From: Methanobacteriota archaeon
GTDB lineage: Archaea; Thermoplasmatota; Thermoplasmata; RBG-16-68-12
Direction: 5' to 3'
DNA length: 12,529 nt
Assembly (NCBI GenBank): GCA_005878635.1
Contig: VBLS01000027.1
Coordinates: 1 to 12,529, forward strand
Part shown: one piece after another, positions 12,355 to 12,529 of the stretch
Position numbering within the stretch: position 1 is the stretch's first letter
Layout of the letters: each line of letters starts with the position of its first letter
Notes under the pieces: model-generated
The model's database searches: none
What the model was told of the DNA's origin: nothing
Seen by the model: only the letters and a program-made list of their open reading frames with translations
Position numbers and translations under genes: made by a program

Positions 12355-12529
12355 TCACAGGTACAGGAGGTACGCGAGCAACTCGCCGGCATCTGCCGGC
12401 GGACGATAGGCGTCGAGCTCCAACCCCTTCACGCGGCCGAGTTTCGCGATGATCGCTTGCGTGAACGCCGCGGATTCCTTCGAGGTCGCGAGATCGGAAA
12501 GGGGCGCGAACGCGGCTTCGCTCACCTCG
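12355..12529 (-). CDS. 3' end of an unrecognised gene, cut by the window edge
   Basis: The last 57 codons of a minus-strand gene ending in TGA at 12357-12355. The visible tail begins EVSEAAFAPLSDLATSKES and ends in DAYRPPADAGELLAYLLYL; it looks mostly helical (AFTQAIIAKLGRV, ELLAYLLYL) and soluble. It uses the same GC-rich codons as its neighbours and ends cleanly just before the Sua5 promoter, which supports a real gene. No domain can be named from this fragment. Confidence 0.6.
   Translation of the reverse strand, partial: EVSEAAFAPLSDLATSKESAAFTQAIIAKLGRVKGLELDAYRPPADAGELLAYLLYL

Noticed and set aside
12405..12425. Short repeated GCCGGC-type units near the right edge
   Set aside because: They fall inside the coding frame of the partial gene and are ordinary in DNA of this composition; there is no regular spacing to suggest a repeat array.

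Overview
The window looks like core chromosome of a GC-rich archaeon. The archaeal assignment is secure: it carries the beta subunit of aIF2, ribosomal protein S8e, SRP19, a type II methionine aminopeptidase, the archaeal-type phosphopantothenate synthetase, a DUF211 protein and a presenilin-type (PSH) protease. TATA-like boxes stand out against the GC-rich background. A Thermoplasmata-related euryarchaeal lineage is my guess from gene content and base composition; the sequence alone does not prove it. I see no insertion sequence, integrase, CRISPR array, tRNA or rRNA, and no gene-free stretch longer than about 100 bases.

Layout, left to right. (1) Bases 3-2544, plus strand: a DUF1611 protein and 4-phosphopantoate--beta-alanine ligase (coenzyme A synthesis) share a 4-base stop/start overlap, followed by an unrecognised membrane-anchored protein. 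(2) 2557-3120, minus: a thioredoxin-fold protein, divergent from a small unrecognised protein (3211-3570, plus). (3) 3621-7276, plus: CTP synthase; then aIF2-beta carrying an extra TRAM domain, closely followed by a presenilin-like intramembrane protease; then S8e. (4) 7287-10020, minus: TldE and TldD, an operon for a TldD/PmbA-type protease pair. (5) 10133-10417, plus: SRP19. (6) 10440-12529, minus: DUF211 protein, methionine aminopeptidase, threonylcarbamoyl-AMP synthase, and the 3' end of an unrecognised gene cut by the window edge.

A theme of the right two thirds is protein production and maturation: initiation (aIF2-beta), ribosome (S8e), tRNA t6A modification (Sua5), N-terminal Met removal (MetAP), membrane targeting (SRP19) and proteolysis (PSH, TldD/E). 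These genes are mostly single units with their own promoters rather than one operon.

The most useful regulatory observation is a recurrent A-rich plus CTTTA-like box centred 27-29 bases before a start codon. This implies leaderless mRNAs for at least five genes and lets me shorten two gene starts (aIF2-beta to GTG 5248, Sua5 to GTG 12315). Genes without such a box at that distance tend to show a Shine-Dalgarno element instead. I found no convincing new multi-gene system. The best leads are the aIF2-beta-TRAM/presenilin gene pair, the DUF1611/CoA-gene overlap and the two unrecognised proteins.
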